Shown here piece by piece: positions 33,324 to 43,031 of a stretch of DNA of 64,000 bases. Source of the DNA: Staphylococcus sp. Its GTDB lineage: Bacteria; Bacteroidota; Bacteroidia; Bacteroidales; Muribaculaceae. The translations under genes and the position numbers were made by a program. The DNA lies in contig JAMPDC010000001.1 of the NCBI GenBank assembly GCA_023665865.1, positions 1,351,989 through 1,415,988 of the forward strand. Direction: 5' to 3'. The notes beneath the pieces are model-generated. The model was not told the origin of the DNA. It worked only from the letters and a program-made list of their open reading frames with translations, and made no database searches. How positions within the stretch are numbered: position 1 is the first letter of the stretch; every line of letters begins with the position of its first letter.

Positions 33324-34571
33324 TTACAGGAAGAGACAGGCGTCGCCATAGGAGAGGAAGCGGTAGCGCGGATCGGCGAGGGCGTAGTCATAGACCGTCC
33401 GCCAATCAGTATTGCCGCCGTCCTTTCCGAGAAAGGCGGAAACAAGAAGCAGAAGCGTGGAGTGAGGCTGGTGGAAATTGGTGACCATGCCATTGACCAC
33501 GCGATAGTTGTAGCCCGGAGCAATCATCAGGCGCGTCGAAGCCACAAATGTTTTCTCGCCGGTAGAATCGAGATGTGAGAGCACGGCTTTCATCGCCTGA
33601 GTCACCGAAAGCTGAGGATGAGACGACTCGTAGGGATACCACTGAGGAAGCACATCGGCACTCTCTCCGGTATAGAGACGGCAACCGAGATGATAGAGGC
33701 TCTCAAGGGTGCGGACTGAGGTTGTGCCGACTGCAATGACCGGACGGTCACCTCCTTCGGCAAGCTCTTCTATCAACCGGCGGTCTACGGCGATAAACTC
33801 GCTGTGCATGGTGTGATCGCCGATCAAATCTGATTTCACAGGCTGGAAAGTCCCGGCGCCGACATGGAGTGTCAGCTCACGACGCAGGATGCCGCGGCTG
33901 TCGATTGCCGAGAGCACCTCGGGAGTGAAGTGAAGCCCGGCGGTGGGGGCTGCGACAGAACCGTCGATATGAGAGAAAACCGTCTGATAGTTGCTTGAGT
34001 CACTCTCCTCCGTGTTGCGGTTGAGATAGGGCGGGATGGGGATCTCGCCGACTGCCGAGATGATGCGCGAGAAGGTGATTGAATTATTGTCCCACGTAAA
34101 CTCCACTATCGAGGTGTTTCCTTCGCGGCCGACACGGGTAGCAGTAAGTGTCAGCGACTTGCCGTCGATCACGAGGGGCATGCGGAGCACACCGCAGCTC
34201 CAGCGTTTGGAATTACCGACAAAACAGGTCCACGTGCAGCAGCCGGTAGTTGCGAAATTGCAGGCGTAATCGGCCGGCGCCACAGGTTCGAGACAGAAGA
34301 TCTCGACGAGAGCTCCATCGTTTGCCTCACCTTTGCGGAAACGCAGGCGTGCATTGATGACACGCGTATTATTGTAGACGAGCATCGATCCGGCGGGAAG
34401 CAGATCGGGAAGCTCGTTGAAGACATGGGTCGACAGACTGCCGTCGGGGCCCTTGACAAGCAGCAGACAGCGGTCACGCTCAGCGAGCGGATGCTTGGCT
34501 ATGCGTTCGTCGGGAAGGGGGTAGTCGAAATTCTCTATGCGGATATGGCGGATTGATTTGGCGTCGGTCAT
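33324..34571 (-). CDS. queA: S-adenosylmethionine:tRNA ribosyltransferase-isomerase
   Basis: A 415-residue protein with the QueA pattern: FDYPLPDERIAKHPLAERDRCLLL, MLVYNNTRVINARL, the central AAPTAGLHFT, HVGAGTFQPV and the ALSxxx/TTSVRTLES segments. QueA transfers the ribosyl part of SAM to preQ1 in tRNA to make epoxyqueuosine. It is longer than the E. coli enzyme (about 356), as is usual in Bacteroidota. The start overlaps the stop of rpe by 4 bases. Confidence 0.95.
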   Translation of the reverse strand: MTDAKSIRHIRIENFDYPLPDERIAKHPLAERDRCLLLVKGPDGSLSTHVFNELPDLLPAGSMLVYNNTRVINARLRFRKGEANDGALVEIFCLEPVAPADYACNFATTGCCTWTCFVGNSKRWSCGVLRMPLVIDGKSLTLTATRVGREGNTSIVEFTWDNNSITFSRIISAVGEIPIPPYLNRNTEESDSSNYQTVFSHIDGSVAAPTAGLHFTPEVLSAIDSRGILRRELTLHVGAGTFQPVKSDLIGDHTMHSEFIAVDRRLIEELAEGGDRPVIAVGTTSVRTLESLYHLGCRLYTGESADVLPQWYPYESSHPQLSVTQAMKAVLSHLDSTGEKTFVASTRLMIAPGYNYRVVNGMVTNFHQPHSTLLLLVSAFLGKDGGNTDWRTVYDYALADPRYRFLSYGDACLFL

Positions 34572-35221
34572 CGTGAAAGTTCAATAAGGTCAGAAATAGC
34601 TTTGTGTGGATCGGCCGCACCGAAGACGTAGCTTCCGGCCACGAGGATATCAGCACCGGCTTCGATGAGCTCGGGAGCCGTGTGGAGGTTGACTCCACCG
34701 TCGATTTCGATGGTGGCCTCCGAACCGGTCTCGGCTATTAGCGCACGGAGCTCACGCACCTTGCGGAGAGTGTTGGGGATGAAGCTCTGCCCTCCGAAAC
34801 CGGGATTCACGCTCATGAGAAGCACCATGTCGAGCTCGCGGATGATGTCGCGCAGAAGCATGACAGGGGTCGCGGGATTGAGAGTCACCGCAGGACTCAT
34901 CCCGGCCTCACGGATGGTGTGGATGACACGGTCGAGATGCGTACAGGCCTCAAGGTGGACATTCATCACGGCAGCGCCCGCATCGCGGACAAGACCGACG
35001 TAGCGTCCCGGATCCATGATCATCATGTGGACGTCGAGAGGCTTCTCGGCAATCGTGCTGATAGCCTTGATGACGGGGAAACCGATGGTGATGTTGGGGA
35101 CAAACATACCATCCATCACGTCGATGTGGATCATCGACGCACGGCTGGTGTTGACCATAGTGACGGCGTCGCCCAGACGGGCGAAATCGGCCGAAAGAAG
35201 TGATGGAGCTACCTGTATCAT
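34568..35221 (-). CDS. rpe: Ribulose-phosphate 3-epimerase
   Basis: A 217-residue TIM-barrel enzyme. Typical motifs are APSLLSADFARL (start), HIDVMDGMFVPNITIGFPV, LLMSVNPGFGGQSFIP and EIDGGVN. It interconverts ribulose 5-phosphate and xylulose 5-phosphate in the pentose phosphate pathway. It forms a two-gene unit with queA. Confidence 0.96.
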   Translation of the reverse strand: MIQVAPSLLSADFARLGDAVTMVNTSRASMIHIDVMDGMFVPNITIGFPVIKAISTIAEKPLDVHMMIMDPGRYVGLVRDAGAAVMNVHLEACTHLDRVIHTIREAGMSPAVTLNPATPVMLLRDIIRELDMVLLMSVNPGFGGQSFIPNTLRKVRELRALIAETGSEATIEIDGGVNLHTAPELIEAGADILVAGSYVFGAADPHKAISDLIELSR

Positions 35222-35276
35222 ACTGACTGTGGTCTCCCCGGCTGGGGAGTTGTGGTATTATTGTGGTGGGTGATGG

Positions 35277-35960
35277 TTAGATGCTGGTTTTGGGGCGCGG
35301 CTTGAAGGCGTTCCATAGGATTACAGCCACGCAGATCACACCGATGGCGATGCCGATATAGGTGAGATAGTCGTTATATTCCTCCACCTTGGCATAAAGC
35401 TGTTCCTGGGGCACCATTTTGCCAAGCCAATAGCCGAGAGCTCCGAGGACGATGTTCCATGTGAGGGCGCCGAGGCCGGTGAAAATGACAAACTTACCGA
35501 TATTCATACGCGCGAGACCTGCGGGAATCGAGATCAACTGGCGCACGGCGGGGATGAGACGGCCGACAAAGGTGGAGATGGCTCCATGTTTGTCGAAATA
35601 CTCCTCAGCATGGCGGACTTTGGACTCGTCGATGAGACAGGCGTGGCCGATGCGGCTGTTGGCAAACTTATAGACGATGGGACGGCCTATCCACACAGAG
35701 AGATAGTAGTTGATGAGGGCGCCTATGATGGCACCGACTGTAGCAAGCCCGACCACAGCGAGGATATTGACATCGCCCTTGGTGCAGGCAAGGTAGGCGG
35801 CAGGTGGAACTATGACTTCGGAGGGGAAGGGGATGAAGGAACTCTCGATGATCATGAAACCGAGGACCAGAAGATAGACTGTTGTCGGACTGGCGACAAA
35901 AAAATCAGCCATGATGCCGGCCGGATCAAAAATCGCAAGGAGCGGGAGAAAATCAAACAT
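35277..35960 (-). CDS. DedA family membrane protein
   Basis: A 227-residue protein with the DedA/SNARE-associated pattern: ESSFIPFPSEVIVPPAAYLA (acidic, proline-rich re-entrant segment), GRLIPAVRQLISIPAGLARM (conserved Arg region) and TWNIVLGALGYWLG, with four to five hydrophobic helices. DedA proteins are proposed lipid scramblases or flippases for undecaprenyl phosphate or polar lipids, driven by proton motive force. It has its own promoter at 36041-36071. Confidence 0.9.
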   Translation of the reverse strand: MFDFLPLLAIFDPAGIMADFFVASPTTVYLLVLGFMIIESSFIPFPSEVIVPPAAYLACTKGDVNILAVVGLATVGAIIGALINYYLSVWIGRPIVYKFANSRIGHACLIDESKVRHAEEYFDKHGAISTFVGRLIPAVRQLISIPAGLARMNIGKFVIFTGLGALTWNIVLGALGYWLGKMVPQEQLYAKVEEYNDYLTYIGIAIGVICVAVILWNAFKPRPKTSI

Positions 35961-36040
35961 AATCTGTGTATGAATCTTATTAGTGGAAATTTGGGTAATG
36001 TATGTATATAATACAAAACAAGGCCCAAGTGTTCACAATG

Positions 36041-36071
36041 CAAATTTACATATTAATCTCAAGAAAAGCAA
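36041..36071 (-). promoter_or_regulatory. Promoter of the DedA gene
   Basis: On the minus strand, TTG (36071-36069), a 20-base spacer and an exact TAAATTTG (36048-36041). It starts inside the convergent-side gap just past the UDG-family gene end. Confidence 0.7.
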
Positions 36072-36106
36072 CCGTTGCGGCACGGCGCGGCGCCACGGAT
36101 GTTCGT

Positions 36107-36700
36107 TCAGATGAGATTCGCTTTGTGGAACAGTCCGCGATAGGCAGCGGCCTTCTTATCGACGGCGAGAGGATAGGCGCGTGATGTAGACGGCATGCGG
36201 GTGATGAAAAGCTTTCGTCCATCTGCCGGCCAGACCGTCTCGACCCACTCACCGATCTTCGGCAGTGGCGAGGATGTGAGCGATGCAAGGACTCCGGCCG
36301 CTTTCTCGCCGGTCGTGGCGATGACGTGGCAACCGGGCATCCGTTCGAGGAGCGCGCCGAGATTGACCGGCTCCACAATGTCGAGAAACTTGTCGGAGGC
36401 ATTGTCCTTGAGCCTGCGGACCGCGGCACCGGTGTCGTGGAGCGCTATGCCTTTCTCCTCAAGGAAACGACGGATGAGAGGTTCGTCAAATGTCCCGTCG
36501 GGCAGACGGAAGTGATTGACATCATTATAGAAAATTATGCCCATGACGCGCCAGAAGTCATTGGTCTTGTTGGGGTAATAGAACTCCATTGACCAGCGGA
36601 TAGGTTTGGGAGGGAAGGTGCCCATGATGAGGACACGGGCATCTGCGGGGATGAAGGGCGGGAACGGATGGCGTTCGAGCGGAAGTGAGTCTGAGGTCAT
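36107..36700 (-). CDS. Uracil-DNA glycosylase superfamily protein
   Basis: A 197-residue protein from the ATG at 36700; the open frame goes back to 36913 but overlaps the flavodiiron gene. It has the UDG fold pattern: LIMGTFPPKP (motif 1, with Gly-Thr-Phe-Pro-Pro in place of the usual catalytic Asp/Asn variants), YYPNKTNDFWRVM (the Asn-Asp-Phe-Trp block found in Mug/HDG-like families), and RMPSTSRAY near the end. It probably excises a damaged or deaminated base, but the motif 1 variant makes its activity uncertain. It may be cotranscribed with the flavodiiron gene upstream. Confidence 0.78.
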   Translation of the reverse strand: MTSDSLPLERHPFPPFIPADARVLIMGTFPPKPIRWSMEFYYPNKTNDFWRVMGIIFYNDVNHFRLPDGTFDEPLIRRFLEEKGIALHDTGAAVRRLKDNASDKFLDIVEPVNLGALLERMPGCHVIATTGEKAAGVLASLTSSPLPKIGEWVETVWPADGRKLFITRMPSTSRAYPLAVDKKAAAYRGLFHKANLI

Positions 36701-36821
36701 GACAGATTTTTCTATATGTAACGCTTTGACTGGTATATCTGTTGAAAAAATTGGCGGGACGGGATTGGTTGCGACAACCTCTTCCGCCCCGCCCTGCTCT
36801 ACTTGTGGTTCCTTATTTAGC

Positions 36822-38024
36822 TCAGTCGGCGGCAAGGAGTTTTGCCGCAAGTATTCTTGCAGACTCACGGCAGCTTTCAAGATTTCCGGAAGTCGGAGCA
36901 TGTTTGATGGCAACCGGCTCGACGAGACATTCGGTCTTCATGGCCTCAAGATAGCCGCTCATGACCTTGACTGCCTGCTGGGACCATGAGCAGGAGCCCA
37001 TGATGATGATGTCGCGGTTCTTGATGCCGCGTGTGGCTATGGCATCCATGACACTCTTGACCGGCGGGAAGAGAGTGTCGGAATATGTGGGCGCTGCGAT
37101 GACAAGTCCGCGATGGCGGAAAATGTCGGAGAGCATGAAGCTGAGATCGGAGTTAGAGGCGTTGTGGACGGCGATGTCGCGGATTCCGGCTTCGGCAAGG
37201 GCCTGGGCTGTAGCCTCGGCCATGGCTTCAGTGTTGCCATACATTGAACCGTAGATGATTGTCACGCCGTTGTCCAGGGGTTCGTAGCGGCTGAGACGGT
37301 CGTAGAGCCCGACGACTTCCGACAGGCGCTGACGCCACACCGGGCCGTGGGTCGTACAGACAGTCGAGATCTCGACTCCGTCAAATTTCTTGATAGCTCG
37401 CTGCACGAACTGGCCATATTTCCCGACGATGTTGCTGTAGTAGCGCACCATTTCGGGGAAGAAGCGGTCGGTGTCCATGTCGGTGTCGACGACCGCTCCC
37501 GAGAGAGCGCCGAAGCAGCCGAAGGCATCGCCGGTAAAGAGGGTCTTATCCTCTTCGAGATAGGTCATCATGGTTTCGGGCCAGTGGACCATCGGGGTGA
37601 GGCTGAAACGGAGTGTGACATCCTGGCCAAGCGAGATGCTGTCACCGTCCTTGACAGTGAGAGTATTGGTGTCGACCCCATAAAAGCCCTTGACCATGGT
37701 CAGAGTCTGGGCATTGCCAACGATAGTGATGTCCGGGTAGACCGCACGGAGCATGCTGATGGCACCGGAATGGTCGGGCTCCATGTGGTTGATGACAAGA
37801 TAGTCGGGCTGACGGTCGCCGATGAGCTCCCGGATGTGGTCGATCTGGCGCAGGGCATAGTCAGATTCAACTCCGTCGATGATGGCACACTTTTCGGAGC
37901 CCTGGACGAGATATGAGTTGTAGCTGACGCCGTAGGGGAGCGGCCACATGCTCTCGAAGAGATGGGAGGTGCGGTTGTTCACACCGATATAGTGTACGTG
38001 GCCGGAAATTTTTGTAACATTCAT
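36822..38024 (-). CDS. Flavodiiron protein (FprA-type A flavoprotein)
   Basis: A 400-residue protein from the ATG at 38024 (MNVTKISGHVHYIGVNN); a TTG nine codons upstream is rejected. The N-terminal MBL-like domain has the diiron ligands His80-x-Glu82-x-Asp84-His85 (HMEPDHSG), a later GDAFG and THGPVW. The C-terminal flavodoxin domain starts at about residue 255 (IIYGSMYGNTEAMAE) and ends with a Lys-His-Ala-Pro-Thr loop. Flavodiiron proteins reduce oxygen to water or nitric oxide to nitrous oxide. It complements cytochrome bd in protecting an anaerobe. Confidence 0.93.
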   Translation of the reverse strand: MNVTKISGHVHYIGVNNRTSHLFESMWPLPYGVSYNSYLVQGSEKCAIIDGVESDYALRQIDHIRELIGDRQPDYLVINHMEPDHSGAISMLRAVYPDITIVGNAQTLTMVKGFYGVDTNTLTVKDGDSISLGQDVTLRFSLTPMVHWPETMMTYLEEDKTLFTGDAFGCFGALSGAVVDTDMDTDRFFPEMVRYYSNIVGKYGQFVQRAIKKFDGVEISTVCTTHGPVWRQRLSEVVGLYDRLSRYEPLDNGVTIIYGSMYGNTEAMAEATAQALAEAGIRDIAVHNASNSDLSFMLSDIFRHRGLVIAAPTYSDTLFPPVKSVMDAIATRGIKNRDIIIMGSCSWSQQAVKVMSGYLEAMKTECLVEPVAIKHAPTSGNLESCRESARILAAKLLAAD

Positions 38025-38084
38025 TTGGTCAACAATTTTTTCGGAATACAAACCGGGGGGTTAAGATTATAGCTGAAAGACGTA

Positions 38085-38122
38085 ATAACAAAGGCCACGG
38101 CATGGATATGACCGCGGCCTTT
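38085..38122 (-). terminator. Intrinsic terminator after efp
   Basis: On the minus strand an 11-bp stem with one G-U pair (38122-38112 with 38100-38090) is followed by a T-rich stretch (TTTGTTATT). Confidence 0.75.
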
Positions 38123-38156
38123 GACTTTGTATTGTTTTCCGGAGGGGTCGGAAAGA

Positions 38157-38723
38157 TTATTCCTTGATACGCTCAACGTAAGAGCCGTCGCGGGTGTCGA
38201 CACGCACCTTGTCGCCGATGTTGCAGAAGAGGGGCACGCGGATCTCAGCGCCGGTCTCGAGAGTTGCGGGCTTGAGAGTGTTGGTAGCGGTGTCGCCCTT
38301 GATGCCGGGCTCGGTGTAGGTGATCTCAAGGACTACGCTGGTGGGCATCTCGCAGGTGAGGATGGTGTCGGAAGCGGCGTGAACCATAGCTTCGCAGATG
38401 TCACCTTCCTTGAGGAACTGCACGCCGTCGATGCTCTCGCCGGGGAGTGCTACCTGCTCGAAAGTCTCGGTGTGCATGAAGTTGTAGCCCATGTCGTCCT
38501 TGTAAAGGTACTGGTAGGGGCGGCGCTCTATGCGGACTTCGTTGACTTTGACGCCGGAGTTCCAGGTCTTGTCAAGGACACGGCCGGTCTTGACGTTTTT
38601 GAGTTTAGTGCGTACGAAAGCGGGGCCTTTGCCGGGCTTCACGTGGAGGAATTCAACAATGAAGAAGTAGTTGCCGTCGATGTCGAGGCACATACCGTTT
38701 TTAAAATCAGCAGTTGTTGCCAT
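38157..38723 (-). CDS. efp: Translation elongation factor P
   Basis: A 188-residue three-domain protein. The N-terminal KOW-like domain has the loop [11 protein letters not shown], whose Lys between the two Gly corresponds to the residue modified in E. coli; domains II and III end with [22 protein letters not shown] relieves ribosome stalling at proline stretches. A lysyl-type modification is possible, but no epmAB gene is seen here. The gene is followed by a terminator. Confidence 0.96.
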   Translation of the reverse strand: MATTADFKNGMCLDIDGNYFFIVEFLHVKPGKGPAFVRTKLKNVKTGRVLDKTWNSGVKVNEVRIERRPYQYLYKDDMGYNFMHTETFEQVALPGESIDGVQFLKEGDICEAMVHAASDTILTCEMPTSVVLEITYTEPGIKGDTATNTLKPATLETGAEIRVPLFCNIGDKVRVDTRDGSYVERIKE

Positions 38724-38781
38724 GAATGGTTAATGGTGTTGTGTGTGATTGGTTAAAAATGTTGTCTCGTTTTGGCAATCA

Positions 38782-39348
38782 TCAGTCGGCACAACCGTCG
38801 CAACCGCCACCGCAACCGGAGTCACAGCCGGAATCAGAGCAGCCGCCGCAGCAACCGCCGCCACAGCTGGGATGGAGTTCCTCGGGAGTAGCGTCGCGGA
38901 CAGTCACGACCTTGCCTTTGAACCGCAGGTCTTTGCCAACAAGAGGATGGTTGAAGTCCATGACCACATGGTCGGGGGTGACATCGAGCACCTTGCCGGT
39001 GATGCGATATCCCTCGCCTGTCATCATGGGGATGTAGGCGTCTTTCTTGACAGTCTCGGCGTCAAACTTGCCGTCGACCATGAAGATGCTCTTGTCGAGC
39101 TTTGCCACATCGTCGGGATTATAGGGGAAACCCTCTCCGGCAGCGACGGGGACGTCGAATTTCTGGCCCTGTTCGAGGCCTTCGAGCGCGCGCTCGAGGG
39201 GAAGGATGAGGCCTTTTGTGATGCCAAAGATAAAACGTTCGGGCTCTTCGTCAATGACGTTGTGGACGAGAGTTTCGGTGCCGTCGGGAGCGACCTCATA
39301 GAGGTCATAGCTTATTTCGACATATTTGCCGGGGAGAATTTTTTCCAT
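38782..39348 (-). CDS. slyD: FKBP-type peptidyl-prolyl isomerase SlyD-like, with a Cys-rich tail
   Basis: A 188-residue protein. Residues 1-70 and 135-150 form the FKBP domain; the insert-in-flap chaperone domain lies between (about 72-130), as in SlyD. The last 28 residues hold eight Cys and many Gly (SCGGGCCGGC then SDSGCDSGCG and GGCDGC), a metal-binding tail analogous to the His/Cys-rich tail of E. coli SlyD that binds nickel. It folds proteins in the cytoplasm and may store or deliver metal. It lies between efp and the Zn-ribbon gene on the same strand. Confidence 0.93.
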   Translation of the reverse strand: MEKILPGKYVEISYDLYEVAPDGTETLVHNVIDEEPERFIFGITKGLILPLERALEGLEQGQKFDVPVAAGEGFPYNPDDVAKLDKSIFMVDGKFDAETVKKDAYIPMMTGEGYRITGKVLDVTPDHVVMDFNHPLVGKDLRFKGKVVTVRDATPEELHPSCGGGCCGGCSDSGCDSGCGGGCDGCAD

Positions 39349-39405
39349 AAATCTGAGTAGTTTTTTTAGTGGGGTTGAACTTCGTGGAGTATCATCGGGG
39401 GGAGA

Positions 39406-40179
39406 TCAGGCCTCTCCGGGAGTCACTCCTGCGAGCTCGGGGTCGATCATGATGCGGCCGCAATATTCGCAGACGATGATTTTCTTGTGCATCTTGATCT
39501 CCATCTGCTTCTGCGGGGGGATGCGGTTGAAGCAGCCGCCGCAGGCGTTGCGCTGGATGTAGACGACACCGAGACCGTTGCGTGCGTTCTTACGGATGCG
39601 CTTGAAAGCGGTGAGAGTGCGGGTGTCGATGCGGGGTTCGATTTCCTTGGCCTGAAGGCGGAGGCGCTCCTCGTCTTTCTTGGTCTCGGAGACGATCTCC
39701 TCAAGCTGGTGACGTTTGTCGACGAGGATATGGTTGCGGTCGGCAAGCGACTCCTCGGCGGCCACGATGTCGGCGCTCTTGGTCTCAATCTCGCGGGCAT
39801 ACTGGTTGATGCGCTTCTCGGAGAGCTGGATCTCGAGGGTCTGATACTCTATCTCCTTAGATAACAAATCAAACTCACGATTGTTGCGGACGTTGTCAAG
39901 CTGCTGCTTGTAGGTTTCGATCTGCGACTGTGCCTGCTCGATATTGTTTTTCTCCTTGACCATTTTGACGCGGAGTTCTTCGATCTCGGCGTGAAATTTG
40001 TCGACGCGTGTGTGGAGACCTTCGATGTGGTCTTCAAGGTCGCGCACTTCCTCGGGGAGCTCGCCGCGGATAGTCTTGATGCGGTCGATTTCCGAGAGGA
40101 TGGTCTGGAGCTCGTAGAGCGCGCGGAGGCGCTGCTCGACTGACAGTGTCTGTTCTGATTTATTTTGCTCTATCGCCAT
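39406..40179 (-). CDS. Coiled-coil protein with a C4-type zinc ribbon
   Basis: A 257-residue protein. About residues 10-190 are heptad-rich coiled coil. The C-terminus has a zinc ribbon with CGGC and CEYCG pairs (RNACGGCFNRIPP, IIVCEYCGRIM), as in the zf-RING_7 (C4 zinc ribbon) family. The function is unknown, possibly nucleic-acid binding. It follows the Nif3 gene by 27 bases, a pairing seen in other bacteria. Confidence 0.88.
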   Translation of the reverse strand: MAIEQNKSEQTLSVEQRLRALYELQTILSEIDRIKTIRGELPEEVRDLEDHIEGLHTRVDKFHAEIEELRVKMVKEKNNIEQAQSQIETYKQQLDNVRNNREFDLLSKEIEYQTLEIQLSEKRINQYAREIETKSADIVAAEESLADRNHILVDKRHQLEEIVSETKKDEERLRLQAKEIEPRIDTRTLTAFKRIRKNARNGLGVVYIQRNACGGCFNRIPPQKQMEIKMHKKIIVCEYCGRIMIDPELAGVTPGEA

Positions 40180-40206
40180 ATATGTTATGTGTAGGATTTT
40201 TGTTCT

Positions 40207-41022
40207 TCAGACGTAGCGCACCGGATTGTGTTCAGCGCGCGATTGCCGGACTGCAAAGGTAGGAAATTTTTCTGAAATTATGGCCGAAAAAATTGACTTA
40301 GTGCAGATTTCGCTCTCAAAGTGACCGGTGTCGACCATGAGAATATCTTTGCCGAAGTCAACGAAGTCGTGGTAGCGGATGTCGGACGTGATATAGGCGT
40401 CGGCGCCACAGGCAATGGCCGCCGCGACAAATTCGCCGCCCGATCCGCTGCAAAGCGCCACTCTTTTCACTCCATCCATCGCGGCAGGGCCTTCGGAACG
40501 ACGGACGACCGGGGCACCGTAGACCTCCTTGACGCGGGCGATGAAGGTGTCGACACTGACGGTGGTGGAAAAGTCGCCGACGATGCCGAGTCCGGTGTCG
40601 GGAGATCCGGGCTGAGGGTCGAGGACACTCATGCCTTCGAGTCCCAGCATGGAGCCGAGCTTGTGGGAGACGCCATGCGAGGCGCTGTCGAGAGCGGTGT
40701 GTGAGGAATAGACTGCGATACCCCCCGAAATAGCAGCAATCACCGCACGCTCCACAGGGGTAGCGCCGGTGATGTGCTTGAGTCCTTTGAATATCAGAGG
40801 ATGATGGGAGACGATGAGATTGCAGCCTTCGGCAGCGGCTTCGGCGACCACTTCGGGAGTGACGTCGAGGCAGAGCATCACCCCGCGGCAAGGCGCGTCG
40901 GGGGCAAGCGGGCAGAGCTGCCAGCCGGTGTTGTCCCACTTCTCCTGGAGTCCGGGAGAGGCGAAGTCTTCAATGCAGCCGATGATGTCGGCAAGGGTCA
41001 CGTCGGGATGCTTCGCACTCAT
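40207..41022 (-). CDS. Nif3-like dinuclear metal centre protein
   Basis: A 271-residue protein from the ATG at 41022 (MSAKHPDVTLADII); the longer frame to 41106 overlaps aspS. It has Nif3/YbgI motifs: WDNTGWQLCP, VSHHPLIFKGLKHI, YSSHTALDSASHG (metal ligands) and the C-terminal DTGHFESE. It is the compact form without the long central insert found in many relatives. The biochemical role of the family (a GTP cyclohydrolase I type 2 name is often given) is not settled. It lies 7 bases after aspS and upstream of the Zn-ribbon gene. Confidence 0.9.
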   Translation of the reverse strand: MSAKHPDVTLADIIGCIEDFASPGLQEKWDNTGWQLCPLAPDAPCRGVMLCLDVTPEVVAEAAAEGCNLIVSHHPLIFKGLKHITGATPVERAVIAAISGGIAVYSSHTALDSASHGVSHKLGSMLGLEGMSVLDPQPGSPDTGLGIVGDFSTTVSVDTFIARVKEVYGAPVVRRSEGPAAMDGVKRVALCSGSGGEFVAAAIACGADAYITSDIRYHDFVDFGKDILMVDTGHFESEICTKSIFSAIISEKFPTFAVRQSRAEHNPVRYV

Positions 41023-41029
41023 GGGCCTA

Positions 41030-42793
41030 TTATTTCTTTTCCTCCTTGAGGTCGAGACGGATCTGGAGCTCGTCGAGCTGCGAGTCGTCGATTGCCGAGG
41101 GAGCATCGATCATCATGTCGCGGCCTGAATTGTTTTTCGGGAAGGCGATGACATCGCGGATCGAATCAAGGCCGGCGAGGATGCTGACAAAGCGGTCAAA
41201 TCCGAAGGCGAGACCGCCGTGGGGGGGCGCGCCGAATTTGAAGGCGTTCATGAGGAAGCCGAATTTATATTGCGCGTCCTCCTCGGTGAGACCGAGCAGA
41301 CGGAACATCTTGTCCTGGAGTTCAGCCTCGTGGATACGGATTGAACCGCCACCGAGCTCGTTGCCGTTGACCACCATGTCGTAGGCAGTGGCGCGGACTG
41401 CACCGGTGTCGCTGTCGAGCAGATGGATGTCGTCGGGGTTGGGCGAGGTGAAGGGATGGTGCATCGCGTAGTAGCGCTGAGTCTCGTCGTCCCATTCGAA
41501 GAGGGGGAAGTCGATGACCCAGAGGCAGGAGAACTTCTGCGGGTCGCGGTAGCCGAGGCGTGAACCCATCTCAAGACGGAGCTCGCAGAGCTGCTTGCGG
41601 GTTTTCATGGTCTGGCCGGCAAGGATGAGGATGAGGTCGCCGGGCTTGGCACCGCAGCGGTCTACCCACGTGCGGAGGTCATCCTCGGTGTAGAATTTGG
41701 ACACTGACGACTTGATTGCGCCGTCGGCCTCGACCTTGACCCACATCATACCCTTGGCGCCGATCTGGGGACGCTTGACGAAGTCGGTGAGCTGGTCGAG
41801 CTGCTTGCGGGTGTAGTCAGCACAGCCGGGGGCTACGATAGCGCCGACATATTCGGCATCGTCGAGCACGGCGAAGCCTTTGCCGCCGGTGAGGTCCTTG
41901 ATCTCGACAAACTCCATGCCGAAGCGGGTGTCGGGTTTGTCGGATCCGTAGAGACGCATGGCGTCGGCCCAGGTCATGCGGGGGAAGGGCTCGGTGAAGT
42001 CAATGTCCTTGACATATTTGAAAATGTGCTTGACAAGCCCCTCAAACATCCGGAGGACATCTTCCTGGTTGACAAACGACATCTCGCAGTCGATCTGTGT
42101 GAACTCAGGCTGACGGTCGGCACGGAGGTCTTCGTCTCGGAAGCATTTCACAATCTGGAAATAACGGTCAAAACCGCTGACCATCAGGAGCTGCTTGAAA
42201 GTCTGGGGTGACTGAGGAAGAGCATAGAACTCACCGGGATTCATGCGCGAGGGGACCACGAAGTCGCGGGCACCTTCGGGAGTCGACTTGATGAGCACCG
42301 GAGTCTCGACCTCAAGGAAGCCCTTCGAGTCAAGGTAGCGGCGGATCTCGAAGGCCATGCGGTGGCGCAGTTCGAGATTGGCACGCACGCAGTTGCGGCG
42401 CAGGTCGAGATAGCGGTATTTCATGCGGAGATCGTCGCCACCGTCGGTGTCGTCCTCGATAGTGAACGGGGGCACCTCACTGCGGTTGAGCACCTTGAGC
42501 TCCGAAGCGATGATCTCAATGTCGCCGGTAGGGAGGTTGGGGTTCTTGCTGGTGCGCTCGGCAACCTTGCCTGTGATCTGCACCACAAATTCACGACCGA
42601 GATGATTGGCAGCCTCGCAGAGAGCCGCGTCATTCTCAATGTTAAACACCACTTGGGTTATACCGTAGCGGTCGCGCACGTCCACGAAGGTCATGCCGCC
42701 CATCTTGCGGGCACGCTGCACCCAGCCGGCGAGGGTCACTTCCTGTCCGGCATCACTGAGGCGGAGTTCGCCGCATGTTTTCGTTCTATACAT
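41030..42793 (-). CDS. aspS: Aspartate-tRNA ligase
   Basis: A 587-residue class II synthetase. The start [19 protein letters not shown] at 42793 is chosen over the longer frame to 42883, because the promoter at 42888-42919 would place the transcript start near 42882. The OB-fold anticodon domain comes first. The catalytic domain has motif 2 ([18 protein letters not shown]) and motif 3 ([15 protein letters not shown]), with the bacterial GAD insertion domain between. It charges tRNA-Asp. It heads an aspS-nif3-Zn-ribbon operon. Confidence 0.97.
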   Translation of the reverse strand: MYRTKTCGELRLSDAGQEVTLAGWVQRARKMGGMTFVDVRDRYGITQVVFNIENDAALCEAANHLGREFVVQITGKVAERTSKNPNLPTGDIEIIASELKVLNRSEVPPFTIEDDTDGGDDLRMKYRYLDLRRNCVRANLELRHRMAFEIRRYLDSKGFLEVETPVLIKSTPEGARDFVVPSRMNPGEFYALPQSPQTFKQLLMVSGFDRYFQIVKCFRDEDLRADRQPEFTQIDCEMSFVNQEDVLRMFEGLVKHIFKYVKDIDFTEPFPRMTWADAMRLYGSDKPDTRFGMEFVEIKDLTGGKGFAVLDDAEYVGAIVAPGCADYTRKQLDQLTDFVKRPQIGAKGMMWVKVEADGAIKSSVSKFYTEDDLRTWVDRCGAKPGDLILILAGQTMKTRKQLCELRLEMGSRLGYRDPQKFSCLWVIDFPLFEWDDETQRYYAMHHPFTSPNPDDIHLLDSDTGAVRATAYDMVVNGNELGGGSIRIHEAELQDKMFRLLGLTEEDAQYKFGFLMNAFKFGAPPHGGLAFGFDRFVSILAGLDSIRDVIAFPKNNSGRDMMIDAPSAIDDSQLDELQIRLDLKEEKK

Positions 42794-42887
42794 AGCAGAA
42801 CTGATATCTATATTTTTGTGTTCGGGTTGATTAAATTCTTTCGCAAGCGGAAGCTGCTCCGCGGGAAGTCCATTAGCTTCCAACGTG

Positions 42888-42919
42888 CAAATTTACAAAG
42901 AATCAGATAGAAAATCAAA
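42888..42919 (-). promoter_or_regulatory. Promoter of the aspS operon
   Basis: On the minus strand TTTG (42919-42916), exactly 20 bases, then TAAATTTG (42895-42888): a full match to the Bacteroidota consensus. Confidence 0.8.
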
Positions 42920-43031
42920 AAAATATTTCGGGGGTCGGGACGTTATAGAAGAATACAGCTGATTTATCACCCCTCACATACCATCGAGTGATGAAATGAA
43001 CTGACAGCTGTGACAGCGAGAGATCGAAACG

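Noticed and set aside
36002..36184. 60-aa plus-strand frame over the DedA promoter
   Set aside because: It overlaps the promoter and the end of the UDG-family gene in antisense; no supporting features.
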